Below, piece after piece: positions 1-8,230 of a DNA stretch of 64,000 bases. The stretch is from Lentzea pudingi (lineage in GTDB: Bacteria > Actinomycetota > Actinomycetes > Mycobacteriales > Pseudonocardiaceae). Within the stretch, counting starts at the first letter, position 1; the number at the start of each line of letters is the position of its first letter. A model generated the notes under the pieces. It made no database searches, was not told where the DNA came from, and saw only the letters and a list, made by a program, of their open reading frames with translations. The stretch spans positions 151,478-215,477 of the forward strand of contig NZ_BMNC01000013.1 in assembly GCF_014646255.1 (NCBI RefSeq). Direction: 5' to 3'. The position numbers and the translations under genes were made by a program.

Positions 1-1
1 G

Positions 2-166
2 GCGGGCCTCGGCATCGCGTTCAACGCCAAGCCCGCGCTGCGCGAGGTGGCCGACACCGCGCTGTCGCACCCGTTCCTGGACGCGGTCCTGTTCATCCTC
101 GGCGTGACGCGGGCCGAGGTGGAGGCCGCCGACGCGGCCGACGGCCTGGAGCTGACCCGTCTGTGA
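2..166 (+). CDS. serB: Phosphoserine phosphatase SerB, C-terminal fragment
   Basis: The window opens inside a gene whose last 54 codons read through to TGA at 164-166. The visible tail has the SerB-type HAD phosphatase end: GIAFNAKPALREVAD, then a segment ending in LFILGVTRAEVEAAD. In SerB proteins the 'NAKP' stretch lies in the last part of the HAD core. SerB makes L-serine from O-phosphoserine in the cytoplasm. The upstream part, including the nucleophile DxD motif, is outside the window, so the call rests on the C-terminus alone. Its stop overlaps the start of the next gene, which suggests co-translation. Confidence 0.8.
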   Translation, partial: AGLGIAFNAKPALREVADTALSHPFLDAVLFILGVTRAEVEAADAADGLELTRL

Positions 167-843
167 TGATCCTCGACCTGATCGCCTCCCGGAACTACGC
201 CGACGAGTCCGAGGTGCGCGCGATGCCGATGGTGTTGCGCATCGAACGCGTCGACCCGCCGTCGCGGACGGCGTTGCTGGAGGCCGCGGCCGCTTCGGCG
301 GTCGCGGTGTGCCTCGACCCGCGTGCCGACGTCGACGGCGAGTGGCACGAGGCCGTGCGGGCGTGGGTGGCCGGGCGGATCCGCAAGGTGTCGCGGCGGG
401 CCCGTGGGGTGCAGTGGGAGGCCGTGCAGGAGCTGCCAGGGGTGACGATCACCGTGGACGGCGCCTCGGTCCGTTCGCTGCTGCCCGTGCTGGTGTCCGA
501 GACGCCCCGGGAGGTCGCGAAGCTGCAGATCTCCGGGTCCGACCTGCCGGTGGACGAGCCCGGCGCCGTTCCCGAGGGCGCCCGGCTGCTGTACGTGAAC
601 CCGCGGGTCGAGATGTCGGCCGGCAAGCTCGCGGCGCAGGTCGGGCACGCGTCGATGCTGCTGGCGCCGCACCTGTCCGCGGTCGAGCTGAAGGCGTGGG
701 CGGAGATCGACTACCGGTGTGCCGTGCGGACGCCGTCGGTGGCGGAGTGGGACTCGCTGATCCACCGCGGCGACGTCGTGGCGGTGCGGGACGCGGGCTT
801 CACGGAGGTCGAGCCGGGCACGACGACGGTGCTCGCTGTTTAG
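163..843 (+). CDS. Pth2-type peptidyl-tRNA hydrolase domain protein
   Basis: A 226-residue protein. The C-terminal half has the Pth2 signature: RLLYVNPRVEMSAGKLAAQVGHAS at about 145-168, with the Gly-Lys and Gln-His positions of the active site. The end, AVRDAGFTEVEPGTTTVLAV, matches the family's typical 'DAGxTxxxPGT' finish. The N-terminal 140 residues are extra and not recognised. Pth2 enzymes release stalled peptidyl-tRNA, but the actinobacterial long forms have not been assigned with certainty. GTG at 163 overlaps the serB stop; ATG at 166 is an equally good start in the same frame, so the two genes are probably translationally coupled. Confidence 0.75.
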   Translation: MMILDLIASRNYADESEVRAMPMVLRIERVDPPSRTALLEAAAASAVAVCLDPRADVDGEWHEAVRAWVAGRIRKVSRRARGVQWEAVQELPGVTITVDGASVRSLLPVLVSETPREVAKLQISGSDLPVDEPGAVPEGARLLYVNPRVEMSAGKLAAQVGHASMLLAPHLSAVELKAWAEIDYRCAVRTPSVAEWDSLIHRGDVVAVRDAGFTEVEPGTTTVLAV

Positions 844-873
844 AAGCGCGCGAATCGGGTAAATCCGCGTCTC

Positions 874-2253
874 GTGGGCTTCCTCGACGTTCTTGATGCC
901 CGGCTCGGAGACGGGCTGGAGAACATGCTGTGCTCCCACCACACGCGGCGGTTGACGCGGCTGGGGTGGGGAGAGGTGCTCGCCGGTGACGGCGCGGGGT
1001 GGTTCACCCCACGCCGGCCGGTGCAGCGCGGGTGCAAGATCGAGGTCCTCGTCGACGGTGCCAACGCGTTTCCCGTCATCGCGCAGGCGATCGAGAACGC
1101 GCAGAAGTACGTGCACATCGCGAACTGGCACGCCTCGCCGGATTTCCGGCTGACGCGCGAGCCGGGTGCTCCGCAGCTGCGCGAACTGCTTTCCGCTGCG
1201 GCGGAACGGGTTCCCGTGCGCGTGCTGCTCTGGGCCGGGCCGCCGTTCCCGATGTTCGAACCGACGCGCAAGCGTGCTTTGGCCGCGCAGAAGGCTTTCT
1301 GGGAGTGCGGCGCCGTCCGGTGCGAGCTGGACGCGCGGGAGCGGACGCTGCACTGCCACCACGAGAAGATCGTGATCGTCGACGACGTGGCGTTCGTCGG
1401 CGGCCTCGACATGACCGCCGTGGAGGGCGACCGCCACGACTCCCCGGAACACCCGCCGCGTGACCTGGGCTGGCACGACCACATCGCCAAGGTCGAGGGT
1501 CCGGTCGTGGCGGAGGTGGCCTCGCACTTCGCGGCGCGGTGGCTGGAGATCGCGGGCGAGACCCTGCCCGCTCCCGAGGTGCCGCCCGAGGCCGGGTCGT
1601 CATCGGTGCAGGTGGTGCGGACGATCCCGGAGAAGACCTACTCGTTCGCCCCGCACGGCGACTTCAGCCTGCTCGACTCGTACCTGCGGGCGTTGCGCGC
1701 GGCGGAGTCGCTGGTCTACGTGGAGAACCAGTTCCTGTGGTCGCCGGAGATCACCGAGGTGCTGCTCGAGAAGCTGCGCAACCCGCCGTCCGACGAGTTC
1801 CGGATGGTGTTGCTGCTGCCGCAGAAGCCGAGCAACGGCGCCGACACCACCCGCGGCCAGCTCGGCCGGCTGCTCGACGTCGACTCCGGTGAGAGACTCG
1901 TCGCCGCAACGCTTGTGTCGCATGGTGATGCGCCGGTCTACATCCACGCGAAATTGGCCATTGTGGACGACAAGTGGATGTCGGTCGGGTCGGCGAACCT
2001 GAACGAGCACTCGCTGTTCAACGACACCGAGGTCAACGTCGTGACGGACGACGCGGAGGTGGTGCGGGCGACACGGCTGAGGCTGTGGACCGAACACCTG
2101 CAGGCCGACGTCTCCGGTCCCGTGCACGAGGTCGTCGACAACGTGTGGCGGACGGAGCTGAAGGGTTCCGGGCGGGTGACGCCGCTGCCCGGTGTGTCCC
2201 GTCGTGCCGGAAGATTGCAAGGACCGTTACGCGGATTGCTGGTCGACGGCTGA
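874..2253 (+). CDS. Phospholipase D-like phosphatidyltransferase/hydrolase
   Basis: 459 residues with two HKD motifs of the PLD superfamily. The first is H163-x-K165-x4-D170 followed by VAFVGGLDM. The second is H358-x-K360-x4-D followed by SVGSANLNEHS. The two-motif layout and length fit bacterial PLD or cardiolipin-synthase-like enzymes acting on phosphodiester bonds of phospholipids through a phospho-histidine intermediate. No signal peptide or N-terminal membrane anchor is visible, unlike typical cardiolipin synthases, so the protein may be cytoplasmic or peripheral. It starts at GTG 874, 30 bp after the previous gene. The substrate cannot be read from the sequence. Confidence 0.85.
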   Translation: MGFLDVLDARLGDGLENMLCSHHTRRLTRLGWGEVLAGDGAGWFTPRRPVQRGCKIEVLVDGANAFPVIAQAIENAQKYVHIANWHASPDFRLTREPGAPQLRELLSAAAERVPVRVLLWAGPPFPMFEPTRKRALAAQKAFWECGAVRCELDARERTLHCHHEKIVIVDDVAFVGGLDMTAVEGDRHDSPEHPPRDLGWHDHIAKVEGPVVAEVASHFAARWLEIAGETLPAPEVPPEAGSSSVQVVRTIPEKTYSFAPHGDFSLLDSYLRALRAAESLVYVENQFLWSPEITEVLLEKLRNPPSDEFRMVLLLPQKPSNGADTTRGQLGRLLDVDSGERLVAATLVSHGDAPVYIHAKLAIVDDKWMSVGSANLNEHSLFNDTEVNVVTDDAEVVRATRLRLWTEHLQADVSGPVHEVVDNVWRTELKGSGRVTPLPGVSRRAGRLQGPLRGLLVDG

Positions 2254-2263
2254 CCTGCGGCGC

Positions 2264-2269
2264 TAGTTT
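2264..2269 (+). promoter_or_regulatory. -10 box of leaderless VOC gene
   Basis: TAGTTT ends 6 nt before GTG 2276, and no Shine-Dalgarno lies between. This is the arrangement expected for a leaderless transcript beginning at the start codon. The paralogous gene at 3494 has the same spacing. Confidence 0.6.
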
Positions 2270-2275
2270 GGCGGC

Positions 2276-2848
2276 GTGGCCAACGAGGTGACGATCCCGC
2301 TGCTGCCGTGCGCCTCCATCGACGAGGTGGCGGAGTTCTACGTGATGCTCGGGTTCACGGTCACGTACCGGCAGCACCGGCCGACCGCGTACCTGTCGGT
2401 GCGCCGCTCGGAGATCAACCTGCACTTCTTCGGCATCCCGGGCTACGAGCCGGCGGAGTCGTACAGCTCGTGCCTGATCCAGGCCGAGGACCCGCGTGAG
2501 CTGTACGAGGCGTTCGCCGCCGGGATGCGCGGGGTCTACGGGCAGGTGCTGATCACGGGGATCCCGCGGATGACGCGGCCGCGCCGGGACGGGTTCCTGT
2601 TCGTCGACCCCGGTGGCAACTGGATCCGGGTCGTGCCCGCCGTGCGGGAGCGCGAGACCGTGCGGAACGGGTTGTCGCGGGCGCTGACCAACGCGGTGAC
2701 GCTTGCCGGGTCGCACGGGGCGGAGCGGCAGGCGTTGAAGATCCTCGAAGGGGCGTTGGTGCGGGAGGTGCACGCTTCGGAGGAGGAGCGGGCGTCGGCG
2801 CTGGAGTTCCGCGAAGAGCTGCTTGAACGGCTTAATCTACATAGGTAG
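2276..2848 (+). CDS. VOC-fold (glyoxalase/bleomycin-resistance-like) protein, copy 1
   Basis: 190 residues. The first 125 or so form a vicinal-oxygen-chelate domain: IPLLPCASIDEVAEFYVMLG at the start, NLHFFG in the middle, and FVDPGGNWIRV at the end. The rest is a charged helical tail containing ERQALKILEGAL, unlike simple bleomycin-binding proteins. It is a close paralogue of the gene at 3494; the shared IPRMTRP, LYEAFAAGMR and ALKILEGAL blocks are nearly identical. VOC proteins bind or isomerise small molecules, and nothing here reveals the ligand. Its stop codon lies inside the promoter of the following padR gene. Confidence 0.8.
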   Translation: MANEVTIPLLPCASIDEVAEFYVMLGFTVTYRQHRPTAYLSVRRSEINLHFFGIPGYEPAESYSSCLIQAEDPRELYEAFAAGMRGVYGQVLITGIPRMTRPRRDGFLFVDPGGNWIRVVPAVRERETVRNGLSRALTNAVTLAGSHGAERQALKILEGALVREVHASEEERASALEFREELLERLNLHR

Positions 2849-2851
2849 TCT
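2837..2851 (+). promoter_or_regulatory. PadR promoter and candidate operator
   Basis: CTACATAGGTAG (2837-2848) is an imperfect inverted repeat (CTAC/GTAG ends) that overlaps the -10 box TAGTCT (2846-2851). The -10 box lies 7 nt before GTG 2859. A palindrome on the promoter of a padR gene fits autorepression. The assignment is inferred from position. Confidence 0.5.
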
Positions 2852-2858
2852 TGGTGGC

Positions 2859-3164
2859 GTGGAGCCACTGCAACGCATCGGCAAGGCCACCGTCGACGTG
2901 CTCACCGTCCTGCTCGGCGCGGATGAACCGCGCTGGGGCCTGGAGATCATCAAGCTCACCGGCAGGCCGTCCGGCAGCGTCTACCCGTTGCTGGACCGGC
3001 TGGAACGCGCGGGGTGGGTCACCTCGGCCTGGGACGACGACGCGGAACGGCGTGGCCCGCGCCGGCGGATGTACCTGCTGACCGCCGACGGGGCGGCGGA
3101 GGCTCGCAAGGTCGTCGCGCGGGCTGCTCCAGCGCCTCGCTTCGTGCCTCGGGCGGCGACATGA
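2859..3164 (+). CDS. PadR-family transcriptional regulator
   Basis: 101 residues with the compact PadR winged helix: VDVLTVLLGADEPRWGLEII, then the recognition segment SGSVYPLLDRLERAGWV and the wing ending RRMYLLTADGAAEA. The long C-terminal dimerisation helix is short here, as in the small PadR class. GTG 2859 is preferred because a -10 box sits 7 nt upstream; the reading frame is open further upstream. It overlaps the next gene by ATGA. PadR regulators usually control the gene next to them, here the small membrane protein or the flanking VOC genes. Confidence 0.85.
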   Translation: MEPLQRIGKATVDVLTVLLGADEPRWGLEIIKLTGRPSGSVYPLLDRLERAGWVTSAWDDDAERRGPRRRMYLLTADGAAEARKVVARAAPAPRFVPRAAT

Positions 3165-3445
3165 GAGTCGCGTTGTTGTTGGTGCGGTTGGTGGCCCCTG
3201 ATGCGCGCTATCGCGAGCAGTGGGAAGCGGATGTTGTTGGCGCGCGGGAACTTGGCATGTCGTCGTTGTCGGTGGCGTTCGGGGTCGTGCGCGCTGCTGT
3301 TGTGATGCCTTCGAAAGGGGCTGTCGTGGTCGGTCCGTTGGGGATTGCGTTGAAGCACGCCGGGACGTCGCGTGGACGGGTGCTGGTCATCGCCGTCGTG
3401 TCGGCGTTGATGGTGCTGGGTGGAGTCGCAATGCTGTTTGCTTGA
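3161..3445 (+). CDS. Small membrane protein downstream of PadR
   Basis: 94 residues starting at ATG 3161, overlapping the padR stop by four bases. The N-terminal part (LLLVRLVAPDARYREQWEADV) matches the pattern of short permease-associated proteins encoded beside PadR genes in actinobacteria. A hydrophobic C-terminal segment of about 20 residues (VLVIAVVSALMVLGGVAMLF) ends the protein. One membrane helix is clear. Function unknown. Codon use is somewhat less G/C-rich at third positions than in neighbours (several TTG, GTT and GCT codons). Confidence 0.65.
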   Translation: MRVALLLVRLVAPDARYREQWEADVVGARELGMSSLSVAFGVVRAAVVMPSKGAVVVGPLGIALKHAGTSRGRVLVIAVVSALMVLGGVAMLFA

Positions 3446-3481
3446 GCAAATAGCTCCGTGTCGTTTTGGCTGGTCCGGGCT

Positions 3482-3487
3482 TAGCTT
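3482..3487 (+). promoter_or_regulatory. -10 box of leaderless VOC gene, copy 2
   Basis: TAGCTT ends 6 nt before GTG 3494, the same geometry as upstream of the first VOC gene. No ribosome binding site is present. Confidence 0.6.
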
Positions 3488-3493
3488 CGGGCG

Positions 3494-4090
3494 GTGGCAA
3501 ACGAACTGACAATCCCGCTTCTACCGTGTGTCGACATCGACGAGATGTCGGCTTTCTACGAGATGCTCGGCTTCACACAGACGTACAGGCAGATGCGTCC
3601 GAACCCGTATGTCGCGATGAAGCGCGAGGACATCAACCTGCACTTCTACGGGATGCCTGGGCACGTTCCGGAGAACTCGCACAGCACGTGCGTGGTCATC
3701 GTCGAGGACACCGGGCCGTTGTACGAGGCGTTCGCGGCGGGGATGCGCGCGGTGCACGGGAAGGTGCTGATCTCCGGCATTCCGCGGATGACCCGGCCGC
3801 GGCTGCGCAACGACCGGTACACCGGGTTCGTCGTGGTGGATCCGGCCGGCAACTGGGTCCGGATCAGCAAGAGCGTTCAGGAGGCCGAGGCGAAGACCAA
3901 GCTCGCGAAGGCCATGGAGAACGCGGCACGGCAGGCCGACGCGCGCGGGGACGAACGGCAGGCGTTGAAGATCCTCGAAGGCGCGTTGAAGCACGCCGAC
4001 GGTTCCGAACCGGAACTGCCGGATGCCCAGGCCTACCGCGACGAACTGGTCGAGCGGATCACTTCGTCTGAGCCGCGTCCAACCGCTTGA
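3494..4090 (+). CDS. VOC-fold protein, copy 2
   Basis: 198 residues and a paralogue of the protein at 2276. It opens MANELTIPLLPCVDIDEMSA and shares NLHFYGMPGH, the LYEAFAAGMR segment, GIPRMTRPR and a C-terminal ERQALKILEGALKHA helix. It carries an insertion (LRNDRYTG) before the last beta strand FVVVDPAGNWVRI. The last 32 bases overlap the convergent dinG gene. Paralogous copies around a PadR gene suggest tandem duplication of a VOC unit. Ligand unknown. Confidence 0.8.
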   Translation: MANELTIPLLPCVDIDEMSAFYEMLGFTQTYRQMRPNPYVAMKREDINLHFYGMPGHVPENSHSTCVVIVEDTGPLYEAFAAGMRAVHGKVLISGIPRMTRPRLRNDRYTGFVVVDPAGNWVRISKSVQEAEAKTKLAKAMENAARQADARGDERQALKILEGALKHADGSEPELPDAQAYRDELVERITSSEPRPTA

Positions 4091-6062
4091 GGGCGGCGCG
4101 GACGACCTCGGGGTCGTACGTCGTCCAGAACGGCGGGAGTGAGGCCCTGAGGAAGCCGCCGTAACGGGCGGTGGCGAGGCGCGGGTCGAGGACGGCCACC
4201 ACGCCCTTGTCCGACATCGAGCGCAGCAACCGGCCCGCGCCCTGGGCCATCAGCAGGGCGGCGTGCGTGGCGGCGACGGTCAGGAAGCCGTTGCCGCCGC
4301 GTGAGCTCACCGCCTTCTGGCGGGCGGAGGCCAGCGGGTCGTCCGGGCGCGGGAACGGGATCCTGTCCATGATCACGAGCTGGAGGCTGGGGCCCGGCAC
4401 GTCGACGCCCTGCCAGAGCGACAGCGTGCCGAACAGGCACGTGCGCTCGTCCTCGGAGAACTTCTTGATCAGCAGGCCCGTCGCGTCGTCGCCCTGGCAC
4501 AGGATCGGGTGCTCGAGCTTGTCCCTGAGCGCTTCGGTGGCCTGCTTCGCGGCGCGCGTCGAGGAGAACAGACCGAGCGCGCGCCCGCCCGCCGCGTTCA
4601 CCAGGCCCTCGATCTCGTCGAGGTACTCCTGCGGCAGCCCGTCGCGCCCCGGCTGCGGCAGATGCCTTGCCACGTAGAGGATTCCGCTCGTGCCGTGCTG
4701 GAACGGCGACCCGACGTCGAGGCCGCTCCACCTGGGACCGTCGATGTCCTTCTCGGTCGCCGCGCCCTCGATCTTGCGGACCTTCTCCGACGGCGGCAGG
4801 CCCCACTGGCGCGCCATCGTGTCGAAGGCGCCGCCCAACGTCAGCGTGGCGGACGTCAGCACGGTGGTGCGCTTGGCGAACAGCCGTTCTCTGAGCAGCC
4901 CGCCCACACCCAGCGGCGCGACCCGCAGCGACGGCGCCTTCTGGTTGAAGTCGCCCGAGACCCACACGACGTCGCGTTCCTCGTCGAACGCCTCCAGCAC
5001 CCGCACCGCGCAGTCGTGGACCTCTTCCAGCAAGGCCAGCGCGAGCTTGCGCGCCGTCGCCCCGTCCGGGTCCTCCTTGCGCTCCGACCCCATGGCCGAC
5101 ATGCAGTTGTGCGCCGCGTCGCGCGTCGCCGCCAGCGCACCCGCGAGAGCCCTCGGCAGCGCGTCCAGCCGCCCGGACGGCATGTCCTCCAGGATCATCG
5201 CCAGCCCGTCGCTCGCCTCGGCCAGCCGGTCCGCGATGTCCTGGTCGATGAGCCGCCCGCACCGCCGCGCGGCCATGCCCACGGACGCCCCGCTGAGCTC
5301 CTCCGTGGCCACGGACGTGATGCGGTCCACCAGGTCGTGCGCCTCGTCGATCACCACCACGTCGTGGTCGGGCAGGACCTGGTAGCCCTCCAACGCGTCG
5401 ATGGCGAGCATCGCGTGGTTCGTGACGACCACGTCGGCCTTGCCGGCCTCGGCCCGAGCCCGTTCCGCGAAGCAGTCGGACCCGATCGGGCACTTGGACA
5501 CGCCGAGGCACTCCCGGGCCGTGACGCTGACCTGCCGCCACGCCTGCTCGCTGACACCGGGCACCAGCTCGTCGCGGTCGCCGGTCTCGGTGTCCGAGGA
5601 CCACTCGTGCAGCCGCTTCACCTCGCGCCCGAGCTTCGACACCGCGAACGGGTCGAACAGCGCGTCCTCCTCGGGCTCGTCCGGCGCACCGTTGTGCACG
5701 CGGTGCATGCACAGATAGTTCCTGCGCCCCTTGAGGATCGCGAACGTGGGCTCCCGGCCCAGGTCCTTCTTCAGCGCCTTCGACAGCCGGGGCAGGTCCC
5801 GGTCCACCAGCTGCCGCTGCAACGCGATGGTGGCCGTCGAGACCACCACCGTCTCGGCCTCGGCCACCGCGTGCCGGATGGACGGCACCAGGTACGCGAG
5901 CGACTTGCCGGTACCCGTGCCCGCCTGCACCGCGAGGTGCTCGCCCGTGCGGATCGAGTGGTCGACGGCCTCGGCCATCTCCACCTGACCAGGACGCTCC
6001 GCGCCGCCGACGGCGTGGACGGCGGTTTCGAGCAGGCTCAGGGTGGGGGGAACTTCAGGCAC
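4059..6062 (-). CDS. dinG: DinG-type ATP-dependent DNA helicase (XPD-like)
   Basis: 667 residues. Walker A is AGTGTGKS near residue 43. Walker B/DEAH is VVIDEAHDL near 240. Between them lie Cys residues (YLCMH, ECLGVSKCPIGSDC) placed like the four Fe-S ligands of the XPD/DinG family. C-terminal helicase motifs include LFSSTRAAKQ, FGTLSLWQGVDVPG and the arginine-finger motif QGAGRLLRS. DinG unwinds damaged or structured DNA in the 5'-3' direction. In M. tuberculosis the orthologue Rv1329c adjoins pncB; here about 8 kb of other genes separate them. Confidence 0.92.
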   Translation of the reverse strand: MPEVPPTLSLLETAVHAVGGAERPGQVEMAEAVDHSIRTGEHLAVQAGTGTGKSLAYLVPSIRHAVAEAETVVVSTATIALQRQLVDRDLPRLSKALKKDLGREPTFAILKGRRNYLCMHRVHNGAPDEPEEDALFDPFAVSKLGREVKRLHEWSSDTETGDRDELVPGVSEQAWRQVSVTARECLGVSKCPIGSDCFAERARAEAGKADVVVTNHAMLAIDALEGYQVLPDHDVVVIDEAHDLVDRITSVATEELSGASVGMAARRCGRLIDQDIADRLAEASDGLAMILEDMPSGRLDALPRALAGALAATRDAAHNCMSAMGSERKEDPDGATARKLALALLEEVHDCAVRVLEAFDEERDVVWVSGDFNQKAPSLRVAPLGVGGLLRERLFAKRTTVLTSATLTLGGAFDTMARQWGLPPSEKVRKIEGAATEKDIDGPRWSGLDVGSPFQHGTSGILYVARHLPQPGRDGLPQEYLDEIEGLVNAAGGRALGLFSSTRAAKQATEALRDKLEHPILCQGDDATGLLIKKFSEDERTCLFGTLSLWQGVDVPGPSLQLVIMDRIPFPRPDDPLASARQKAVSSRGGNGFLTVAATHAALLMAQGAGRLLRSMSDKGVVAVLDPRLATARYGGFLRASLPPFWTTYDPEVVRAALKRLDAAQTK

Positions 6063-6152
6063 GAGGGAAACCGTACCCGGCAGGTCCGACAGTCCCGTCA
6101 GACCCGCTGGGTCGTGTGCGGCGAGTGGGGATGCGGAGCGTGGTGACGGGGG

Positions 6153-6938
6153 TCAGTCGCCGCCGCCTCCGCCGCACCCGCCACCGCAGCCGCCTCCGCC
6201 GTCACCACCGCCGCTGCCGCACGAGCTCGACGAACAGCCACCGCCGCAGCTGCCGCTGCTCGACGAGTCACGGCCGGGCAGCGTCCCGACCACGACGGCG
6301 CTGAGACCGAACATCCCCGCGATCGCCAGTCCGGCGATCCTCCCGCGCAGCCCGTGCACGGCGACCGCGCCGACCGGGTCGTGCGCGTTCACCCCGCGCT
6401 GCGCCCGTTTCATCAGGACGTAACCGGCTCTCGTGCGCAGCCGGCCCGGGTCGCGCACGGCCAGCACCGAGCCGAGGACGAACACCGCTGCGGCGGCCGC
6501 GAAGAAGTACCAGAACGGGAACTCCGGCAGCTGCGGTACGAACTCCCGCTGGAGTTCCGGAGCCACGGCGTCGAGCACCCCCGCGACCATGAGCAGAGGC
6601 GCCAGCAGGAACAGCCACGGGTAGAGGCGGGGACGCAGGGAACGCCGGCGGCGCAGCAGGCCGCGGCCGACCAGGTGGGCCCGCAGGCCATCCGCCTCGG
6701 CCGAGCTGAACGCGCCGTGGACGACGTCGTTCAGGTAGCGGCCGTGGCGCAGACCGGTCAGGATCTGCGCTTCCAGCGGGCTGGACGGGCCTCGGCCTGG
6801 CACGTGGACGGCGCTCAGCACGCCCTCGCGCGAGACCCGGACCAGGCCGGCCTGGATCAGGCGGGCCAGGGCCACCTCGGCCGCGCGGGCCGGGCCGCCG
6901 ACCAGACAGCCCAGCTCTTCGGCGGTATGCGTCGTCAC
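6153..6938 (-). CDS. TIGR04222-type membrane protein with Gly/Cys-rich tail
   Basis: 261 residues. The N-terminal soluble part (AEELGCLVGGPARAAEVALARLIQAGLV) resembles the repeated domain of the TIGR04222 family. Two membrane helices (LFLLAPLLMVAGVLDAV and FFAAAAAVFVLGSVLAV) are followed by a third (IAGLAIAGMFGLSAVVV). The last 33 residues are almost only Gly, Cys and Ser, with a terminal Asp. This low-complexity tail is a known hallmark of the family, whose function is unknown. It lies alone between dinG and a nucleotidyltransferase gene on the same strand. Confidence 0.75.
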   Translation of the reverse strand: MTTHTAEELGCLVGGPARAAEVALARLIQAGLVRVSREGVLSAVHVPGRGPSSPLEAQILTGLRHGRYLNDVVHGAFSSAEADGLRAHLVGRGLLRRRRSLRPRLYPWLFLLAPLLMVAGVLDAVAPELQREFVPQLPEFPFWYFFAAAAAVFVLGSVLAVRDPGRLRTRAGYVLMKRAQRGVNAHDPVGAVAVHGLRGRIAGLAIAGMFGLSAVVVGTLPGRDSSSSGSCGGGCSSSSCGSGGGDGGGGCGGGCGGGGGD

Positions 6939-6960
6939 GCGGATTTCTCGGCGGCGGGGC

Positions 6961-7632
6961 CTACGTCGTTACGTCGGCCATGATCCGGTCGAACAGTTCG
7001 AGGCCTGCCAGGCCGTGCGCGACCTTCAGCGGGACGTCCTCACCCCGGCGGGAGGCGACCAGGTCCAGGATCGGGAGGTCGGGCCAGCGGGCCGCGGCCA
7101 GTTCGCCGGCGCGGGACTTGCTGACGATCTCGCCGGTCCGGATCGTGTGCCACAGCCGGGCCGGGCCCAGGCCCACCCACAGCACAGTGTCGCGGGCAAT
7201 GGGGGCTTCGGGGTCCAGCGTGGGAACCGCCGAGCGGAAGCGGTCCCAGTCCAGCTTCCAGTAGCTGACGAGGTTGTCACGGCAATACGCCTCGACATCA
7301 GCAGCAGTGCCGGGGCATGTGGGGCGTGTACCGCGCACGGTCTGACCGACGGTCCGCAGCTGTTGCCAGAGCACGGGAGTGATCTCACCAGCCAGTGGCG
7401 TCACGTCGAAAACGGGCTTCTCCAGTGAACCCGCCAGCACCACCGTGACGTCGGCGCCGTCGAACGCAGGCAGCTCACGAGCAGAGGAAAGCTCGATCAC
7501 GATGTCCAGGTCCGAGTCGGGAACGACATCGTCCAGCACACGCGACCCGTAAACGTGCGCGCCTGCCACTAGACCGGGCAGGCGCGCATCCAAGAAAGCC
7601 AGATAGTCCCCAGGTGTGATCACCTGGTCCAA
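6961..7632 (-). CDS. Nucleotidyltransferase (aminoglycoside adenylyltransferase-like)
   Basis: 223 residues. The N-terminal nucleotidyltransferase fold has the signature GSRVLDDVVPDSDLDIVIE (GSx...DSDxD), which supplies two metal-binding aspartates. The C-terminal helical half (LWVGLGPARLWHTIRTGEIVSKSRAG) matches the DUF4111-like part of AadA-type enzymes. It may adenylylate a small molecule, but resistance activity cannot be claimed. TTG 7632 begins one base after the bioY stop; GTG 7623 is an alternative start. The tight junction with bioY suggests one transcript. Confidence 0.7.
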   Translation of the reverse strand: MDQVITPGDYLAFLDARLPGLVAGAHVYGSRVLDDVVPDSDLDIVIELSSARELPAFDGADVTVVLAGSLEKPVFDVTPLAGEITPVLWQQLRTVGQTVRGTRPTCPGTAADVEAYCRDNLVSYWKLDWDRFRSAVPTLDPEAPIARDTVLWVGLGPARLWHTIRTGEIVSKSRAGELAAARWPDLPILDLVASRRGEDVPLKVAHGLAGLELFDRIMADVTT

Positions 7633-7633
7633 G

Positions 7634-8206
7634 CTACCGACGGCGGACGAGCGCCCAGGCTCCCGGCAGCAGGCCCGCGGCCAGGGCGACCTTCAGCGCG
7701 TCCCCGATCAGGAACGGCACCACGCCCACGGCCAGGGCCTTGCCGAACGACATGCCGGTCGCCGCCATCAGCCACGGCACGCCGACGGAGTAGATCGCCA
7801 GGTTGCCCAGCGCCATCGTGCCCGCGGTCCGCAACGGCGTGCGGTCGCCGCCGCGGCCGGCCAGGTACCCCACCAGGGCACCGGCGAACACGAAACCGAC
7901 GACGTACCCGAGCGAGACCGGGACGCCCGACGTCCCGCCCTGGAACCACGGCACGCCCGCGACGCCCGCGATCAGGTAGAGCAGCATCGAGGTGGCGCCG
8001 CGCTGCCAGCCGAGCGACGCGCCGACGAGCAGGGCGGCGAACGTCTGGCCGGTCAGCGGGACCGGGCTGCCGGGGATCGGCAGCGCCACCTGTGCGGCGA
8101 GGCCGGTGAAGGCGGCGCCGGCGAGGACCAGCGTCAGGTCACGGGCCAGGGCGCCCGGCACGAAGTCGGCGAGCACGGTGCGACGGGGCGCGAGTGCGAG
8201 AGTCAC
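7634..8206 (-). CDS. bioY: Biotin transporter substrate-binding subunit BioY
   Basis: 190 residues with about six hydrophobic helices and the BioY signature PIPGSPVPLTGQTFAALLVGA. Further family blocks are YLIAGVAGVPWF, SLGYVVGFVFAGALVGYLAG and GVVPFLIGDALKVALAAGL. BioY is the S-component of the energy-coupling-factor biotin importer in the cytoplasmic membrane. GTG 8206 is chosen because GGAGGGAACC precedes it; the frame is open farther upstream, but without an RBS or membrane pattern. No bioM/bioN energising genes lie nearby. A palindrome 25 bp upstream may be its operator. Confidence 0.9.
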   Translation of the reverse strand: MTLALAPRRTVLADFVPGALARDLTLVLAGAAFTGLAAQVALPIPGSPVPLTGQTFAALLVGASLGWQRGATSMLLYLIAGVAGVPWFQGGTSGVPVSLGYVVGFVFAGALVGYLAGRGGDRTPLRTAGTMALGNLAIYSVGVPWLMAATGMSFGKALAVGVVPFLIGDALKVALAAGLLPGAWALVRRR

Positions 8207-8230
8207 GGTTCCCTCCCAGGCGGAATCGAG

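Noticed and set aside
4509..6146. Plus-strand open frame opposite dinG
   Set aside because: It is the mirror of the dinG reading frame; the minus strand carries all helicase motifs.
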